Made by a program: the position numbers and the translations under genes
Origin: Bacillota bacterium
GTDB taxonomy: Bacteria > Bacillota_I > Bacilli_A > Erysipelotrichales > Erysipelotrichaceae
DNA length: 64,000 nt
NCBI GenBank assembly: GCA_023426935.1
Contig: JAEZBR010000071.1
Coordinates: 19,637 to 83,636, forward strand
Direction of reading: 5' to 3'
In this document: piece by piece, positions 17,537 through 26,275 of the stretch
How positions within the stretch are numbered: position 1 is the first letter of the stretch
How the letters are laid out: every line of letters starts with the position of its first letter
Notes under the pieces: model-generated
Databases searched by the model: none
Seen by the model: only the letters and a program-made list of their open reading frames with translations
What the model was told of the DNA's origin: nothing

Positions 17537-18241
17537 ATGAATAAACAAGAACTTAGTGAAGCTTTAGTTAACTTCGGCTTAATTATCGATGAAAAGACCA
17601 GTGATCAGCTAGAACAGTACCTGATTTATATTCTGGCGGAGAATATGCGGACGAATCTTACCGCGATTAAAGATCCCGAAGAGATTAGGTCTAAACACTT
17701 TTTGGATAGCTTATCGTTATATAAATATGCCAAAGAATCACCCGACCTAATCGATGTCGGTTCCGGCGCAGGCTTTCCGGGGATTCCTTTAGCGATTGTT
17801 TTACCTCGGTTAAAAGTAACCTTAGTTGAGGCGACTAGGAAAAAGTGTGATTTTTTAGAGATGGCAGTCAAAGAATTAAAACTGACCAATGTGACAGTCT
17901 TGAATACCCGAGCGGAAGAATTACCGGGTTCCTATCGGGCCGAATTAGTAACCGCCAGAGCCGTAGCCGAATTAGGAATCTTGGCGGAACTATGTTTGCC
18001 ATTAGTAAAACGAAAAGGATTGTTTATCGCGATGAAAGGACCTAAGTATCAGGAAGAGATCGAGAAAGCGAAGTACGCGTTGGAATTCTTAGGCGGGAAA
18101 GAAAAAGAAATCCAGGAATATCAATTACCGGGAAATGAACAACGCTTCAATTTAGTCTATGAGAAAGTAAAAGCTACTCCGGCAGGGTATCCGCGAAGAT
18201 ATGCCTTAATCAAGAGCAAGCCTTTGGGAGAAGAAGAATGA
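17537..18241 (+). CDS. rsmG: 16S rRNA 7-methylguanosine methyltransferase RsmG (GidB)
   Basis: Methylates N7 of G527 in 16S rRNA using SAM. The 234 residues include NLTAI near residue 40, the SAM-binding loop DVGSGAGFPGIPLA (about 74-87), VEATRKKCDFL and a TARAVAEL segment near residue 138. It is normal in length. It overlaps noc in an ATGA junction, giving the classical rsmG-noc-parA-parB order of Bacillus. Confidence 0.95.
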   Translation: MNKQELSEALVNFGLIIDEKTSDQLEQYLIYILAENMRTNLTAIKDPEEIRSKHFLDSLSLYKYAKESPDLIDVGSGAGFPGIPLAIVLPRLKVTLVEATRKKCDFLEMAVKELKLTNVTVLNTRAEELPGSYRAELVTARAVAELGILAELCLPLVKRKGLFIAMKGPKYQEEIEKAKYALEFLGGKEKEIQEYQLPGNEQRFNLVYEKVKATPAGYPRRYALIKSKPLGEEE

Positions 18242-19011
18242 ATATCACCAGAAATATTTCCCTGGAAGATATCCAAGCCAATCCTTATCAGCCCCGGATT
18301 CAGTTTACCGAAGATAGTTTAGTTGAGTTAGCGCAATCAATCAAAGAGAACGGGGTTATTCAACCGGTAATTGTGCGGAAAGCCACGCACGGTTATGAAA
18401 TAATTGCCGGTGAACGCAGATGTAAGGCGGCGAAATTAGCCGGACTGAAAGAAGTTCCTTGTTTAGTAATCGATGCGAACGACGATAAAGCCGCGAGGTT
18501 AGCTTTAATCGAAAACATTCAAAGAGAAGATCTCGATCCCTTGGAAGAAGCCCAGGCTTATAAAGATCTTTTGAATATCGAACATTGTACCCAGAGTGAA
18601 TTAGCCTATAAAGTCGGTAAGAAACAATCCACAATCGCGAATAAGATTAGGTTATTGGGATTAAGCGATGAAATAAAGGAAGCCTTAGCTAAGGGAAAAA
18701 TTGCGGAAAGGCAAGCCCGAGCTTTATTAAGAATCCCAGCCGATAAGCAAGAAAAAGTGTATGAAACGATTGTTGAACGAGGGTTAGATAGCCGCAAGAC
18801 TGAAGAATATATCGGTGAATTATTGGAACCTAGGGAAAAAGAAGAGAAGAAAAAACATCTGAACAAACTATATCTTAAGGATGTAAGGGTTGCGTTGAAT
18901 ACGATTAATCAAGCCGTAGACAGTTTAAAGAACACGAATCTGGAAATTACAAAGGAAACGAAAGAGACAGATGAAGGATATCAGATTATAATTGATATTA
19001 AGAAGCTATAG
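18238..19011 (+). CDS. noc: Nucleoid occlusion protein Noc (ParB paralogue)
   Basis: ParB-family CTP-switch DNA clamp. The N-terminal domain shows NPYQPR near residue 17, the GERRCKAAKLAG CTP-binding motif near residue 60 and ENIQREDLDPLEEA; a helix-turn-helix follows (QSELAYKVGKKQSTIANK, about 119-136). I call it Noc rather than Spo0J because it follows rsmG and precedes soj/parA and a second parB. In Bacillus, Noc binds dispersed NBS sites and the membrane to block septation over the nucleoid. A usable N-terminal amphipathic helix is not obvious (MNITRNISLEDI). Confidence 0.88.
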   Translation: MNITRNISLEDIQANPYQPRIQFTEDSLVELAQSIKENGVIQPVIVRKATHGYEIIAGERRCKAAKLAGLKEVPCLVIDANDDKAARLALIENIQREDLDPLEEAQAYKDLLNIEHCTQSELAYKVGKKQSTIANKIRLLGLSDEIKEALAKGKIAERQARALLRIPADKQEKVYETIVERGLDSRKTEEYIGELLEPREKEEKKKHLNKLYLKDVRVALNTINQAVDSLKNTNLEITKETKETDEGYQIIIDIKKL

Positions 19012-19016
19012 ATCTA

Positions 19017-19025
19017 TGGTAAAAT
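19017..19025 (+). promoter_or_regulatory. Extended -10 promoter for parA-parB
   Basis: TGG-TAAAAT just after the noc stop, with AAGGAGGA at 19042-19049 ahead of parA. Confidence 0.45.
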
Positions 19026-19056
19026 ATGACAGCGTGGCTTTAAGGAGGAATCATCG

Positions 19057-19854
19057 ATGGGTAAAATAATCGCAATCGCCAATCAAAAAGGCGGCGTTGG
19101 TAAAACGACGACCACCATTAATTTAGCAGCCGGATTAGGATACTGTAAGAAGAAAGTTTTGTTGGTAGATTTCGATCCCCAGGCCAATGCGACCCAAGGT
19201 TTGACTCCGAAGAGTCAGATTCCCAATGATCTAAGTAAAGCCCAGAAGAAAGTAACCAACAGTTCTTATGACATGATTCTCAAGGAGAAGAGTGCGAAAG
19301 ATTGTATTCGCCGTTTATCCCAACCTCCGATTGATTTAATCCCGTCGAGTATTTTCTTAGCTGGTGCGGATATCGAAATGATGGATTATAAAGTCGGAAG
19401 AGAAAGATTACTTAAAAATAAGTTGGATGAGGTCAAAAATGATTATGATTTTATCTTAATTGATTGTCCGCCATCCTTAGGATTATTAAATACCAACGCT
19501 TTGACGGCGGCTGATTCCGTCATCATTCCGGTGCAGTGTGAATTCTACGCCTTGGAAGGAATTGGGCAGTTATTAAGTACAATTCAGCAGATTAAGCGCG
19601 TCTTCAACAACAATTTGTATATTGAAGGTGTCTTATTAACAATGTACGATGCCCGAACAAATCTAAGCTTGGAAGTTCAACAGAATGTTCGAGCTTGGTT
19701 CAAAGGCAGTGTCTATAAGAGTTATATTCCCCGTAGTATCAAACTATCCGAGGCTCCAAGCTTTGGTAAATCAATCTTTGAACACGATGTCCATTCAGAA
19801 GGGGCTAAAGCATACGCATTATTAGCGAAAGAAGTTATTGCGAAGAATTCATAG
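19057..19854 (+). CDS. parA: Chromosome partitioning ATPase ParA (Soj)
   Basis: A 265-residue deviant-Walker ATPase: [20 protein letters not shown] (7-26) with the signature lysine, [11 protein letters not shown] as the A' motif and [12 protein letters not shown] as Walker B. It lacks the N-terminal DNA-binding extension of plasmid ParA, as chromosomal Soj proteins do. It forms a nucleoid-bound gradient and interacts with ParB; in Bacillus it also regulates DnaA. It is followed by parB after 11 bases with a GGAGG site. Confidence 0.96.
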   Translation: MGKIIAIANQKGGVGKTTTTINLAAGLGYCKKKVLLVDFDPQANATQGLTPKSQIPNDLSKAQKKVTNSSYDMILKEKSAKDCIRRLSQPPIDLIPSSIFLAGADIEMMDYKVGRERLLKNKLDEVKNDYDFILIDCPPSLGLLNTNALTAADSVIIPVQCEFYALEGIGQLLSTIQQIKRVFNNNLYIEGVLLTMYDARTNLSLEVQQNVRAWFKGSVYKSYIPRSIKLSEAPSFGKSIFEHDVHSEGAKAYALLAKEVIAKNS

Positions 19855-19865
19855 GAGGTAACAGC

Positions 19866-20735
19866 ATGGCAGATCATCGTAAAGGTGGTTTAGGAAGCGG
19901 CTTGGAAGCAATCTTAGGAACCGATTTTAGCGATCTAGACGACTTGTCCAAAGATGCGGCAAGTAAGAAAGAAACCGATGAGATTCCTTTAGATCAGATT
20001 CAATCGAACCCTTATCAACCCCGAAAAGTATTTGAAGAAAAAGAACTGCAGGAACTGGCTGATTCAATTAAGGAACAGGGCGTTTTTCAGCCGATTTTAG
20101 TTAAAAAGACGGATGTCGGTTATGTTCTATTAGCCGGGGAACGTAGAGTCAGAGCCGCTAAATTGGCGGGACTAACAACAATTCCGGCGGTCATTAAAGA
20201 TTTCACCCAGCAACAGATGTTGGAGTTATCCTTACTGGAGAATATTCAGCGGGAAGATCTCAGCGTAATCGAAGAAGCTTCCAGTTACCAACAGTTGATA
20301 GAGAAATTAGGATATACCCAAGAAGATTTAGCAAAAAGAATCGGTAAATCCCGAACCCATGTGACCAATACCCTTAGATTGTTAAGTTTACCTTCCGAAA
20401 TCACGGATATGGTCAACGAGAAGAAATTGACAATGGGTCAGGTTAGACCGTTAGTAACGATCGAGGATGACCAAGAAAAGATTCGCTTAGCCAAAATGAT
20501 TGCGAAGCTAGATCTTTCCGCCAGACAAGCTGAAATGTTGGCAAAGAAAGCTACCGAAGGGAAGAAACCGAAACCAGTCGTTACGGTCGATCAGGACTTG
20601 GTTAAGGTTCAAAGAAGATTAGCTTCGAAGTTAGGAACGAAGGTTAAAATTAAACCCCAGGAGATTCAAATCAGTTACGAAGGAACCGATGATTTAAATC
20701 GGATCTTGGAACTGTTAAATTTATTAGACGACTAG
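19866..20735 (+). CDS. parB: Chromosome partitioning protein ParB (Spo0J)
   Basis: A 289-residue CTPase clamp. It opens with the ParA-stimulating peptide (KGGLGSGLEAILG), followed by NPYQPR (53-58), the CTP motif GERRVRAAKLAG near residue 92, ENIQREDLSVIEEA, a helix-turn-helix (QEDLAKRIGKSRTHVTN) and a C-terminal dimerisation domain after residue ~230. It should nucleate on parS and spread. No full parS 16-mer was seen in this window. Confidence 0.96.
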   Translation: MADHRKGGLGSGLEAILGTDFSDLDDLSKDAASKKETDEIPLDQIQSNPYQPRKVFEEKELQELADSIKEQGVFQPILVKKTDVGYVLLAGERRVRAAKLAGLTTIPAVIKDFTQQQMLELSLLENIQREDLSVIEEASSYQQLIEKLGYTQEDLAKRIGKSRTHVTNTLRLLSLPSEITDMVNEKKLTMGQVRPLVTIEDDQEKIRLAKMIAKLDLSARQAEMLAKKATEGKKPKPVVTVDQDLVKVQRRLASKLGTKVKIKPQEIQISYEGTDDLNRILELLNLLDD

Positions 20736-20752
20736 AAAAGGGAATTGATAAA

Positions 20753-21376
20753 GTGAAGAGATTAGTTGGGAAGACGTTCATTACCATTTTAGGAAGCGCG
20801 ATCTTAGCGTTTGGACTCTATAACATCCATGAAACAGCCCAGATTACCGAAGGCGGAATCTTGGGCATGACTTTATTGCTTGATCATTGGTTCAGTATTT
20901 CTCCATCCATCTCCGGATTTATTTTAAACATGATAAGTTATATCAGTGGGTGGAAAATTTTCGGAAAGAAGTTTTTATACTATTCCGTGGTAGCCGCTTT
21001 AGGGTTTTCAATCTTCTATGAAATATTCGCGTCCTACGATCCTTTATGGCCAGGGATTGCGAATAATTTGTTACTGGCCGCGATCTTGGGCGGAACTTTC
21101 GTCGGGGTTGGAGCCGGGCTATGTGTCAGTATCGGCGGAGCGGCCGGTGGCGATGATGCTTTAGCGATGAGTATCGCAAAATTACTTAAAGTTAAGATCG
21201 ATTCCGTATATTTAGTTTTCGATGTTGTCGTTTTAATCTTGTCTTTAAGTTATATTCCACTGAAGAATATCGGTTATTCTTTAGTGACAGTCATTATTTC
21301 TGGCCAGATTATAGGCTTCCTTCACCGCTTACCAAAGAAATTGGCGAAAAGAAAAGCAGAAAAAACAACTATTTAA
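20753..21376 (+). CDS. YitT-family membrane protein, short form
   Basis: A 207-residue protein with five to six hydrophobic segments and the YitT motifs TEGGILGMTLLL near residue 33, SGFILNMISY and the glycine-rich GAAGGDDALAMSIAKLLK (about 126-143). It lacks the C-terminal DUF2179 domain of full-length YitT, which is present in the paralogue at 51680-52525. It begins with GTG after AAAGGGA, 17 bases past parB, so it is probably co-transcribed. The function of this family is unknown. Confidence 0.8.
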   Translation: MKRLVGKTFITILGSAILAFGLYNIHETAQITEGGILGMTLLLDHWFSISPSISGFILNMISYISGWKIFGKKFLYYSVVAALGFSIFYEIFASYDPLWPGIANNLLLAAILGGTFVGVGAGLCVSIGGAAGGDDALAMSIAKLLKVKIDSVYLVFDVVVLILSLSYIPLKNIGYSLVTVIISGQIIGFLHRLPKKLAKRKAEKTTI

Positions 21377-21384
21377 AAGTATCG

Positions 21385-21393
21385 TGCTATAAT
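21385..21393 (+). promoter_or_regulatory. Extended -10 promoter for the pilin gene
   Basis: TGC-TATAAT, nine bases past the preceding stop codon; AAGGCAGGG follows as ribosome-binding site. Confidence 0.55.
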
Positions 21394-21411
21394 GCAAATA
21401 AGGCAGGGTAT

Positions 21412-22152
21412 ATGAAAAAGCAGTTAAAACAGGGATTTACATTGATTGAAATGATTATCGTTATCGCAATAATTGCGGTTTTACTTTTAATTGTTGTCCC
21501 GATAGCCAATGGAATGATTTCCTCGGCTCAAGCGACGACCTGTGCGGCAAACAGAAAGACGTTATTAACCGAAATTGAAGCAGAATATCTCTTAAATAAA
21601 GAAAATAAAACGCAAGATGAATTATTTACCGAAATATACACCGCTAATAAGGATAAGTATATTTGTCCTAGCGGTGGCGTCTTTACTTATGAAAATGGCG
21701 AAGTAGTATGCAGTAAACATTCTAAGACTACCACTAAAGTTAGCGACAATTTCCCGGAAGTTATTCTTTCCCAGAAAGTCGATGATACCCTTAGAAGCAA
21801 GGGTGATAAAATGACCATCACAAAAGGCACGATTTATAAAATCGGGAGTAACTATTATGTGGCTACTGCCGATTCGGTTAATCGCACCGTGGGAAATGAT
21901 TATGAGTCTTGGCTGCAGAGTACCTATTGTGTTAAGAAAATCGATTTTTCTAAAGTTTATACCGATACTGATTTCAATACCGGATATATTTCTTCCGGAT
22001 ACAACAAAACCAAAGTAGGATATGTCTATAACTATAAGGGTAAACTCTATATTCAAAATAGTAATTTTACCGGGAATCTTCAGGAACAGTCTTCGGATCC
22101 CACAAATAATTCAGCTTATTGGAGCTATTTAGGGACAGTTGCATCAGATTAA
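21412..22152 (+). CDS. Type IV pilin-like protein (prepilin N-terminus)
   Basis: A 246-residue protein with a class III signal: basic leader MKKQLKQG, cleavage after Gly8 before Phe9, the conserved Glu five residues on (FTLIE), and a ~20-residue hydrophobic helix. The rest is a globular domain with four cysteines (Cys residues near 39 and 44-110 region) that is not like ComGC, and it is longer than competence pilins. It needs a prepilin peptidase and an assembly ATPase, neither of which is nearby. It has its own promoter and stands alone beside the partition genes, so its system is unclear. Confidence 0.85.
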   Translation: MKKQLKQGFTLIEMIIVIAIIAVLLLIVVPIANGMISSAQATTCAANRKTLLTEIEAEYLLNKENKTQDELFTEIYTANKDKYICPSGGVFTYENGEVVCSKHSKTTTKVSDNFPEVILSQKVDDTLRSKGDKMTITKGTIYKIGSNYYVATADSVNRTVGNDYESWLQSTYCVKKIDFSKVYTDTDFNTGYISSGYNKTKVGYVYNYKGKLYIQNSNFTGNLQEQSSDPTNNSAYWSYLGTVASD

Positions 22153-22182
22153 GTAAATAAATATAACAAGATCTTCATTGTT

Positions 22183-23040
22183 CTATTTTTGTCTATTCCA
22201 GAAAAACTTATCCGCTAAGGGATATAAATCGGCGAAATCAAATAATTCGATCGAGTGGGTCTTTATCGCTTCATCGGCTAAGTAACCATGTAACCAGACA
22301 GCCGCTTTTAAGGCGGTAAAGATATCAGAATTGATGCCTAGCATCCCCGTAATCATTCCGGTTAAAAGATCGCCACTACCGGCTCTAGCCAAGGCAGAAT
22401 TGCCGCTGTGATTGGTATATAACTCGCCCTTAGGCGAGATAACTAAGGTTTCATGACCTTTTAAGATTAAATAAACCTGATTGTCTTTCGCATATTCTAC
22501 GGCAATCTTTTCTTTATCTTGTGAAATCTTATCGACGGTTAAATTAGTTAAAGCGGAAAACTCGCCTAGATGCGGGGTTAAAATTAAAGGATAACGATGA
22601 CTATGAAGCAAGTAAGGATCTTTCGCTAAGATTCTAAGACCTTCGGCGTCGACCACTAAGGGAAGTTCTAGATTCAATAACGATTTCAAATATACTTCTT
22701 TGAATGAAAGATTAGTTAAACCGCTGCCGAAACTCATCGCTTTAACTTTCTTAAATAAACCGGATGGAATAACTTCCGTAGTTAATTTTCCCCCGTCGTC
22801 GAAATGATAGACGCAGGTAGGTTCTTTACCGGCAACTATAGGGTAGATTTCTTTAGGTAAGACTACATGAATGTAAGACGCACCTATTAATCTGGCGCCT
22901 AAAATATTCAAACTGCAGGCACCAGCCATCCCGGCGGAACCGGCAATCAAAGCGATTACCCCATTATCGAATTTATTCGATTCCGGATTACGAAGCGGAT
23001 ATTGTTGAAAAAACTCTTTAGCCGTATAGTCATTGGACAT
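22183..23040 (-). CDS. nnrD: ADP-dependent NAD(P)H-hydrate dehydratase
   Basis: Repairs hydrated NAD(P)H (NADHX/NADPHX) using ADP or ATP; ribokinase-like fold. Evidence: GVIALIAGSAGMAGACSL near residue 28, VVDAEGLRIL, LTPHLGEFSAL, LKGHETLVISP, and the catalytic NSALARAGSGDLLTGMI motif near residue 220. At 285 residues it is the dehydratase alone; the epimerase half (NnrE) is not fused. GGAGG precedes the start. Divergent from ppk1. Confidence 0.92.
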   Translation of the reverse strand: MSNDYTAKEFFQQYPLRNPESNKFDNGVIALIAGSAGMAGACSLNILGARLIGASYIHVVLPKEIYPIVAGKEPTCVYHFDDGGKLTTEVIPSGLFKKVKAMSFGSGLTNLSFKEVYLKSLLNLELPLVVDAEGLRILAKDPYLLHSHRYPLILTPHLGEFSALTNLTVDKISQDKEKIAVEYAKDNQVYLILKGHETLVISPKGELYTNHSGNSALARAGSGDLLTGMITGMLGINSDIFTALKAAVWLHGYLADEAIKTHSIELFDFADLYPLADKFFWNRQK

Positions 23041-23159
23041 GAGGGTGCCTCCTAGTATTCTTTCTTTTATTATAGAGGTAAAACACTAAAAGTTTAACTT
23101 ACTTTTAACCGAAGATGTTTAACGATAAAAAAAGAGAATGGTAGAATTCACATAAATAG

Positions 23160-23165
23160 TATAAT
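23160..23165 (+). promoter_or_regulatory. -10 element for ppk1
   Basis: TATAAT 64 bases before the ppk1 start; GGGAGG serves as ribosome-binding site. No clear -35. A weaker TATAAT on the other strand (23074-23069) may serve nnrD. Confidence 0.4.
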
Positions 23166-23228
23166 GGAAGCAAGAAGAAACCTTAGGTTCAGCGGGTCTT
23201 TAGAAGAAAAAGATTCGGGAGGAAACTT

Positions 23229-25367
23229 ATGATTAAAAATCTGTACAAGGAAGGCTATACCCAGAATCGGGAATTATCCTGGTTGCGTTTTAATGACCGC
23301 GTCTTGCAGGAAGCTAATCAGAAAGAAGTTCCGTTACTCGAAAGAGAGAAATTTATTTCGATTTATTCTTCAAACTTAAAGGAATTTTTTATGATTAGAG
23401 TCGGATCTTTAAGCCAAGCCAAACAAATCAAGCTTGCTAAGATCGATAATAAATCCGGAATGAACGCGGCCGAACAACTCAAGATGATCTATAAGGCTGT
23501 TGGAAAAAGTGTTAATAAAAGAGACCGGATTTATGCAGAATTAAAGAAGAAATTAGCTAAGGTGGGAATAATTGATCTACAGATTAATGATTGTCATAAA
23601 GAAGAAAGAAAATATCTCAAAGAATATTTTCGCAGCAAGATTAAACCTTTATTATTCCCCCAGATTGTCGATTCTTATCACCCGTTTCCTAACTTAAGAA
23701 ATGGAATGGTCGTAATCGCAGCGATGGTTTCTTATAATAATCACAATGCGTTTGTCTTTACCCCTCTGCCGGTATCACTACCACCTTTAATTACCCTGCC
23801 AAAAGGGAAGGATTCTCTGGTTCGGTATGTGCATACCGAAGATCTAATCATGTTTTATCTGAAAGATATCTTTAAAGATTTTAATGTGATGGAAGCATTA
23901 AAAATCCAAGTATTAAGAAACGAAGATGTGAATGTCGATGACGATCTATTCGACGACATTATCGATTACCGTAAGAAGATGCGGAAGGTTTTAAATCTGC
24001 GGCAACATCAGTCACCGGTCGCGTTATTTGTCAGTAAGCCGATGAGTAACGAAATGAAGAAATATCTTTTCGAACACTTGGATCTGGAACCTAAACAAAC
24101 CTATTTGACCACTTATCCGTTAGATTCAAGTTTTGGATTTGAACTAGCTCAGTTATTTCCGGAAGCGAGTAATTACTTATATGAACCCTATGTTCCAAAA
24201 TTATCCGTAAATCTGAACTACCGTCAGAAATTATTCCCCCAGTTGCTCAAACACGATGTGTTATTAAGCTATCCATATGAGAATATGGAACCGTTATTGT
24301 TGCTAGTGAAGGAAGCGGCGGATGATCCGAATGTTATTTCCATCAAAATCACAATCTATCGCTTAGCCAAACAAGCCAGATTGGTCGAATATTTATGTCG
24401 GGCAGCGGAGAACGGTAAAGAAGTTATTACTTTAATTGAATTGAAGGCGCGATTTGATGAACAGGTTAACATTGATTATTCCCAAAGGTTGGAAGATGCG
24501 GGGTGTACAGTTTTATATGGATTCTCAGAGTATAAAGTTCATTCCAAAATTTTACTCATTACTAGGAATTCAAATCATAAGATTCAGCAAGTAGCGCAGA
24601 TTGCGACCGGAAATTTTAACGAGAAGACCGCGAAACAATACACCGACTTGGCTTATTTTACGGCTAGACCGGGAATCGTTAAGGATGCGGAAGCGTTCTT
24701 CCGCAATATGATGGTTGGCAAATTGGATGGTATCTATCAAAATCTTTTAGTTGCGCCTGTTTCCTTAAAGAGTAAACTAATAAAATTGATTGAGCGGGAA
24801 ACTAACAAGAAAACGAAGGGGAAGATCGTAATCAAGATTAATTCTTTAACTGATGAAGAGTTAATTTACCATTTAAGTTTAGCCAGTCAGGCCGGCGTCG
24901 AAATTAAAATGATTGTTAGAGGAATCTGTTGTCTATTGCCAGGCATAAAAGGCAAGACCGAGAATATTTCCATCCGGAGTATTGTCGGAAGATACCTGGA
25001 ACATTCCCGAATCTATGAATTCGGTAAAGGAAATAGCGAAGTAATGTATATCTCTTCGGCTGACTTCATGACTCGAAACACGGAACGCAGAGTTGAAATT
25101 GCCTGTCCGATCTTAGACAAGGAAATTCGTCAGTACCTCAATAATTATTTGGACTTATGTCTTAAAGATACGGTTAAATCGCGCGCTATCAGTACCAATG
25201 GGCATTATGAGCGCTTGAAGGCAAATGTTGAGATAGATAGCCAGGATTTATTAATGAGAACGACTAAAGGTTCTAAGCAACAATTACCGATTAAAGAAAG
25301 TCGCCACTCGAAAGTCATCGGTGTCTTCGATACGATTTATCAAGAAAAAGAAAAGACAAAAAAATAA
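23229..25367 (+). CDS. ppk1: Polyphosphate kinase 1
   Basis: Reversibly polymerises the gamma phosphate of ATP into polyphosphate. The 712 residues cover all four PPK1 domains: N domain NRELSWLRFNDRVLQEA, head domain, and two phospholipase-D-like catalytic domains. The phosphorylated histidine is His438 in YKVHSKILL, matching position 435 of the E. coli enzyme, and IATGNFNEKTA follows. The C2 domain has SADFMTRNTERRVEI. It faces ppk2 across a shared terminator. Confidence 0.95.
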   Translation: MIKNLYKEGYTQNRELSWLRFNDRVLQEANQKEVPLLEREKFISIYSSNLKEFFMIRVGSLSQAKQIKLAKIDNKSGMNAAEQLKMIYKAVGKSVNKRDRIYAELKKKLAKVGIIDLQINDCHKEERKYLKEYFRSKIKPLLFPQIVDSYHPFPNLRNGMVVIAAMVSYNNHNAFVFTPLPVSLPPLITLPKGKDSLVRYVHTEDLIMFYLKDIFKDFNVMEALKIQVLRNEDVNVDDDLFDDIIDYRKKMRKVLNLRQHQSPVALFVSKPMSNEMKKYLFEHLDLEPKQTYLTTYPLDSSFGFELAQLFPEASNYLYEPYVPKLSVNLNYRQKLFPQLLKHDVLLSYPYENMEPLLLLVKEAADDPNVISIKITIYRLAKQARLVEYLCRAAENGKEVITLIELKARFDEQVNIDYSQRLEDAGCTVLYGFSEYKVHSKILLITRNSNHKIQQVAQIATGNFNEKTAKQYTDLAYFTARPGIVKDAEAFFRNMMVGKLDGIYQNLLVAPVSLKSKLIKLIERETNKKTKGKIVIKINSLTDEELIYHLSLASQAGVEIKMIVRGICCLLPGIKGKTENISIRSIVGRYLEHSRIYEFGKGNSEVMYISSADFMTRNTERRVEIACPILDKEIRQYLNNYLDLCLKDTVKSRAISTNGHYERLKANVEIDSQDLLMRTTKGSKQQLPIKESRHSKVIGVFDTIYQEKEKTKK

Positions 25368-25390
25368 AAAGACGAGATTATCGTCTTTTT
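25366..25390. terminator. Bidirectional terminator between ppk1 and ppk2
   Basis: AAAAAGACGA, a five-base loop, TCGTCTTTTT. It separates the two convergent polyphosphate kinase genes. Confidence 0.87.
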
Positions 25391-25394
25391 AAGC

Positions 25395-26261
25395 TTACTT
25401 CTTAATTTCTTTCTTCAGTTCTGTTTTATATTTTGCGAACTCGGCTTTTCTTTCCGGGGTAACTATAGGATAATCGGGTGCCATATCCGTTAAGGTATCT
25501 TTTATTACTTCACTGACGATATAACGCATATACCACTTATGATCCGCCGGAATCACGTACCAAGGGGATTGCTTGGTTGCGGTTTTATTAATCGCAACTT
25601 CGAAAGCATCCTGATAAGCTTTCCAATATTTGCGTTCTTCATAGTCACCGGCCGAGAACTTCCAATTTTTTTCAGGTTCTTCAATCCGGCTTAAGAAACG
25701 ATCTGCTTGTTCTTCTGAAGATAAATGCAGGAAGAATTTTACGGTTCTCACATTATTATCGTAAAGATAATTTTCGAAGTTAACGATATCGCGATAACGG
25801 TTATCGATGATTTTTTCGGGGTCGATCCGCTTCGCGTTCGCCTGCGTTAAATACAATTGTTTTACTTTACCGATTAAAACATCTTCGTAATGGGAACGAT
25901 TGAAAATCGCAATTTCACCTTTAGCCGGAACTTTCGCCGCAATCCGCCAGAGAAAATCATGCGCCAGTTCATCGCTGCTAGGAACTTTAAAAGCACTTTC
26001 GTAAACCCCATGCGGGGAAAGACAACTCAAGACGGCTCGGATCGTGCCATCCTTACCAGCCGCATCCATCGCTTGGAACAAGAAAATCACACCTTCTTTT
26101 TTCTCGGCATATAGTTTCAACTGTAAGTCGTTGATTATTTTGAGATTCTTCGCCATCAATTCTTCGGCATCTTTACGATTCTTGGCATACTTAAGATCGT
26201 CAGTCGCTTCTTTCTTCAAGTCGAGTTTCTTACTGCCATCGAACAGATAATGTTTGTACAT
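25395..26261 (-). CDS. ppk2: Polyphosphate kinase 2 family protein
   Basis: A 288-residue single-domain PPK2, which transfers phosphate from polyphosphate to nucleotides. The P-loop is MDAAGKDGT (65-73), the Walker B region is IAIFNRSHYEDVL near residue 122, and the lid module has the arginines of RFLSRIEEPEKNWKFS. Size and sequence fit the one-domain classes that phosphorylate AMP or ADP; the class cannot be fixed by eye. It lies 14 bases upstream of no other gene but follows pfk closely, so the two are probably co-transcribed. Confidence 0.92.
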   Translation of the reverse strand: MYKHYLFDGSKKLDLKKEATDDLKYAKNRKDAEELMAKNLKIINDLQLKLYAEKKEGVIFLFQAMDAAGKDGTIRAVLSCLSPHGVYESAFKVPSSDELAHDFLWRIAAKVPAKGEIAIFNRSHYEDVLIGKVKQLYLTQANAKRIDPEKIIDNRYRDIVNFENYLYDNNVRTVKFFLHLSSEEQADRFLSRIEEPEKNWKFSAGDYEERKYWKAYQDAFEVAINKTATKQSPWYVIPADHKWYMRYIVSEVIKDTLTDMAPDYPIVTPERKAEFAKYKTELKKEIKK

Positions 26262-26275
26262 GATAGTTCCTTTCT

